Origin: Candidatus Poribacteria bacterium
Lineage (GTDB): Bacteria; Poribacteria; WGA-4E; WGA-3G
Length of the DNA stretch: 64,000 nucleotides
Reading direction: 5' to 3'
Assembly (NCBI GenBank): GCA_022819945.1
Contig: JAJEGI010000005.1
Span: 86,679 to 150,678 of the forward strand
Both the position numbers and the translations under genes were made by a program. Shown in pieces: positions 61,709-64,000 of this stretch (its first letter is position 1; the number at the start of each line of letters is the position of its first letter). The notes under the pieces are model-generated. The model saw only the letters and a list, made by a program, of their open reading frames with translations, was not told where the DNA came from and did not search any database.

Positions 61709-62881
61709 CTACACACCAATACCCAGTTTATCGTTAATCTCTTTCTGGTAGCCTTCAAGTTCGCAGTTTTCAATCTCGGCAATCGTCACAGGGCGACCGA
61801 ACCACCCAGATTCATAGACTGCCATACAGATCGCTTCAGACCGCATCCCTTCAACAGCGTCCACTTCAGGCTTGCCACCGCTCCGAATCGCATCGGCGAA
61901 GTATTTCAGCTCAATCGCGACGGTATCTTCAATACCACTTGGGAAGTAGTATTCTCGTTCCGAATCGCTGAGGCTATCCGTGAATTCTTTCATCAAGTCT
62001 TCGTTGGAAATTGGTTCGCCGCCACGCGGCACCAAACCTCTACCCCAGTCAAGCGCGCCCTCACTGCCGTAGACGGTATGTTGCCCGAATCCGTGTCCCG
62101 GTGCCGAACCCACCCACGTCCACTGCGCCGTAACGCCTTGTTCAAACTTGATAGTCGCAATCATTGCATCTTCAACATCAACGGCATAACCGCCTTCACG
62201 CTCACCCGGATTGTCATAGCGATAGGGTTCATAAGCCTTGTTGATCGCGTAGACTTCCTCGGCTTCCAGTCCGAGAATATAGCGCATCAGATCCGTGAAA
62301 TGCACACCGCCGTCTAATGCCCAACCGCCACCGGCATCCATCTTGAAATTGCGCCAACCCCATTTACCCAAGCCTTCGCCGACTTCGATCCAGAAGAACA
62401 TACGCGGCTCACCGATACGTCCTTGTGCGATTGCCCAACTCCGCGTGCGTTGGATGCGCGCCAGACGGTAGTTTTCAGCCACGGAGATAATCTTATCGTT
62501 CCGATCCGCCGCTTCCATCATCACTCGGCATGCCCGCATCGTGATACCGAACGGCTTTTCAATAATAACGTGTTTCCCCGCCTCAAGCGCAGGCACGGCG
62601 AGCGTGTGGTGTGCACTGTGGAGCGCACAAATGTCAACACATTCCAAATCGGGATGTTTTGCCAGCATTTCATCGAGTTCTGTATAGACTGCTGGTTTCG
62701 TACCGCCTTGAAATTCGTGTGCCTGATTCGCGCGTTCTTCAGCACGTTCCTCAGCGATGTCGCACGCCGCCACAATTTCAAAATCCCTGAGTCCGTTCGA
62801 CCAGAGTTGGCGATAACCGCCCATGTGTGCACCCGACATACCGCCGCATCCAACCAATCCCATCTTAATTCGTTCTGGCAT
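61709..62881 (-). CDS. Gfo/Idh/MocA family oxidoreductase
   Basis: A 390-residue NAD(P)-dependent dehydrogenase. Rossmann motif LVGCGGMSGAHMGGY (9-23) and EKPFG (E108-K109-P110) identify the family; the C-terminal alpha/beta domain includes GGWALDGGVHFTDLMRYILG. Substrate unknown. A strong AAGGAGG sits before the ATG, and a consensus promoter lies 66 bases upstream. Confidence 0.92.
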   Translation of the reverse strand: MPERIKMGLVGCGGMSGAHMGGYRQLWSNGLRDFEIVAACDIAEERAEERANQAHEFQGGTKPAVYTELDEMLAKHPDLECVDICALHSAHHTLAVPALEAGKHVIIEKPFGITMRACRVMMEAADRNDKIISVAENYRLARIQRTRSWAIAQGRIGEPRMFFWIEVGEGLGKWGWRNFKMDAGGGWALDGGVHFTDLMRYILGLEAEEVYAINKAYEPYRYDNPGEREGGYAVDVEDAMIATIKFEQGVTAQWTWVGSAPGHGFGQHTVYGSEGALDWGRGLVPRGGEPISNEDLMKEFTDSLSDSEREYYFPSGIEDTVAIELKYFADAIRSGGKPEVDAVEGMRSEAICMAVYESGWFGRPVTIAEIENCELEGYQKEINDKLGIGV

Positions 62882-62946
62882 GTAAGCCTCCTTATATGTT
62901 CCAAATCACGATTCGCGCGTCCAACGCGTCTAACAGGACTTGCGAA

Positions 62947-62975
62947 ATTATATGCGATGTGGAATCTCATGTCAA
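62947..62975 (-). promoter_or_regulatory. Consensus sigma70-type promoter for the Gfo/Idh gene
   Basis: Minus strand TTGACA (62970-62975), 17-base spacer, TATAAT (62947-62952). Confidence 0.7.
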
Positions 62976-62999
62976 CATTTTTTCCTAACCTCAAACCCC

Positions 63000-63029
63000 T
63001 TGACTTAAAAATTCTTTTTCTGATAGAAT
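63000..63029 (+). promoter_or_regulatory. Sigma70-type promoter for the second LamG gene
   Basis: TTGACT (63000-63005), 18-base spacer, TAGAAT (63024-63029), 25 bases before the ATG at 63055. Divergent from the promoter at 62947. Confidence 0.55.
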
Positions 63030-63054
63030 ACGTGAATAAAAGGGGGAAATTACT

Positions 63055-63861
63055 ATGTACATCACGAATACAAAGTTTTTCTTTTATGTCACCCAATTCT
63101 CGATTGTACTCACAGTTTTGCTCCTAATCGGTGGTGGAATTGCTGATGCAGCAGTTGATAAACATACAGTCGCTGTCTGGCTCTTTGAAGAGGGAGCGGG
63201 AAAGACCGTGGAAGATGTCTCTGGGAACGGACACGACGGCAAATTTGCGGGGAGTCCGAAGTGGGTAAAAGCGAAATTCGGGACAGGATTAGAGCTACCG
63301 GGTGATGCTGGAGGCTACGTCGTCGTTGATTCTACTAAAAAACTGGAATTAGAGACGCTTAGCATTGAAGCATGGGTTAAAGTGGAAGAAGGTACAGGTA
63401 AATGGCAAGGTCTGGTCTGCAAACAGCAGGCAGGGTGTACCAATCGAAACTATGGTATCTGGGTGAATGTAAATACGAGCGTTCTGCATGCACAAATCGG
63501 GGCAAATGGCGGCTGCGCGTTCAGTATAGATGGCACAACTGAGATCACAGATAACAAGTGGCATCATCTCGCCTTTACTTATGATGGCAAGATGGGACGC
63601 GTTTACGTTGATGCTGAATTAGAGAACGAGGCGCCCAACGCGCAGTCGTTTCAGAGCAGCGATCCAATTACTATCGGTGTTCCAAATCTCGATAACGCAA
63701 ACGGATTGAAAGGTATCATTGATGAAATACGCATCTCCAACGTCGCACGCACCGAAGATGAAATTCAGGAAGCAATGGATGTTGGCTTAGCCCAAATCCT
63801 CAGTGTTGAACCCAGCGGAAAACTCGCAACACGTTGGGGATATATTAAACACGTACAATAA
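63055..63861 (+). CDS. Secreted LamG-like jellyroll domain protein (second copy)
   Basis: A 268-residue protein with a signal peptide (FSIVLTVLLLIGGGIADA). The LamG-like fold is seen in VAVWLFEEGAGKTVEDVSGN, LSIEAWVKVEEGTGKWQGLV and KWHHLAFTYDGKMGRVYVDA. It shares with the protein at 27449 the opening WLF-E pattern and the C-terminal KLATRWGYIK. AGGGGG precedes the ATG. Likely extracellular carbohydrate or matrix binding. Confidence 0.85.
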   Translation: MYITNTKFFFYVTQFSIVLTVLLLIGGGIADAAVDKHTVAVWLFEEGAGKTVEDVSGNGHDGKFAGSPKWVKAKFGTGLELPGDAGGYVVVDSTKKLELETLSIEAWVKVEEGTGKWQGLVCKQQAGCTNRNYGIWVNVNTSVLHAQIGANGGCAFSIDGTTEITDNKWHHLAFTYDGKMGRVYVDAELENEAPNAQSFQSSDPITIGVPNLDNANGLKGIIDEIRISNVARTEDEIQEAMDVGLAQILSVEPSGKLATRWGYIKHVQ

Positions 63862-63886
63862 CGTGAGTTTGAAAAAAGTTTATCTG

Positions 63887-64000
63887 TTAGAAAATCACGG
63901 GTAAGTCGCTGCTTCCCTGAAGTTCAGAGAGATTCACCGAGGGCTTGGTCTCCAAAAGCTGATACGCAATCAAGGCAGAAACAACATTGACTTGGAAGTT
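63887..64000 (-). mobile_element. 3' end of a transposase gene / IS element crossing the window edge
   Basis: Minus-strand frame FQVNVVSALIAYQLLETKPS then VNLSELQGSSDLPVIF and a stop at 63887. The stop is 26 bases from ACGTGAGTTTGAAAAAAG at 63861, which also ends the decayed copy near 24.9 kb, so 63861 is probably the IS boundary, directly abutting the LamG stop codon. The IS family was not identified; the rest lies outside. Confidence 0.55.

Overview
The window reads as a chromosomal segment of an uncultured aerobic bacterium of roughly 45-50% GC. Closely packed genes are separated by many dispersed palindromic repeats. Gfo/Idh/MocA dehydrogenases, a PhyH dioxygenase, a DUF1501 protein, LamG secreted proteins, cupins and SDRs together resemble Candidatus Poribacteria or a neighbouring sponge/marine lineage. 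That placement is an inference from gene content; no rRNA gene or tRNA was recognised.

Layout: 0-9 kb holds a partial Gfo/Idh gene, a PhyH oxygenase, a cytochrome bd oxidase (cydAB), a fused TRAP permease, a DUF3311 plus sodium:solute symporter pair and a lipoprotein. 9-12.5 kb is a minus-strand housekeeping operon (four-cluster ferredoxin, gmk, coaBC, rsmA) behind a good sigma70-type promoter. 12.9-20.4 kb has an SDR, a Tat-exported DUF1501 protein, rsmD, a bicupin, a GH36-like glycosidase and a uracil-DNA-glycosylase relative. 20.4-27.2 kb is a mosaic accessory region: a single-chain restriction-modification-like protein, a possible HEPN protein, a broken TIR-like gene between mobile-element remnants, an HhH-GPD-like protein and a decayed transposase.

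28.4-53 kb is one large plus-strand respiratory cluster. It holds a Rieske/split cytochrome b complex, an 8-heme cytochrome, four further c-type cytochromes (14 CxxCH motifs in total), two copper-site proteins, a divergent bd-like oxidase subunit, an ABC exporter, and a complete aa3-type oxidase with its assembly factors (ctaC, ctaD, ctaA, ctaB, two subunits III, subunit IV, SCO). The likely flow is quinol to Rieske/b, then to membrane and periplasmic cytochromes c and copper proteins, then to the aa3 oxidase and/or the bd-like protein. Immediately downstream (53-58.3 kb) are a universal-stress/PCP_red/rubredoxin fusion, a Calx-beta-like protein, a beta-propeller protein, an Mrp-type ATPase and a zinc-ribbon/PCP_red protein, so four PCP_red-like modules lie within about 4.2 kb.

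58.3-64 kb has two tandem paralogous lipoproteins (one with a Gly/Asn repeat), an SDR, a Gfo/Idh dehydrogenase, a second LamG protein and the edge of a transposase. The strongest candidates for undescribed biology are the PCP_red/USP/rubredoxin/Mrp neighbourhood and the cytochrome-rich cluster with its bd-like subunit. The repeats form several families: a MITE-like element with AGGACTTACGCA ends (six copies), a leader repeat carrying ACCGCAAGG before start codons, a 105-bp tandem leader, and GATAAC-type hairpins.
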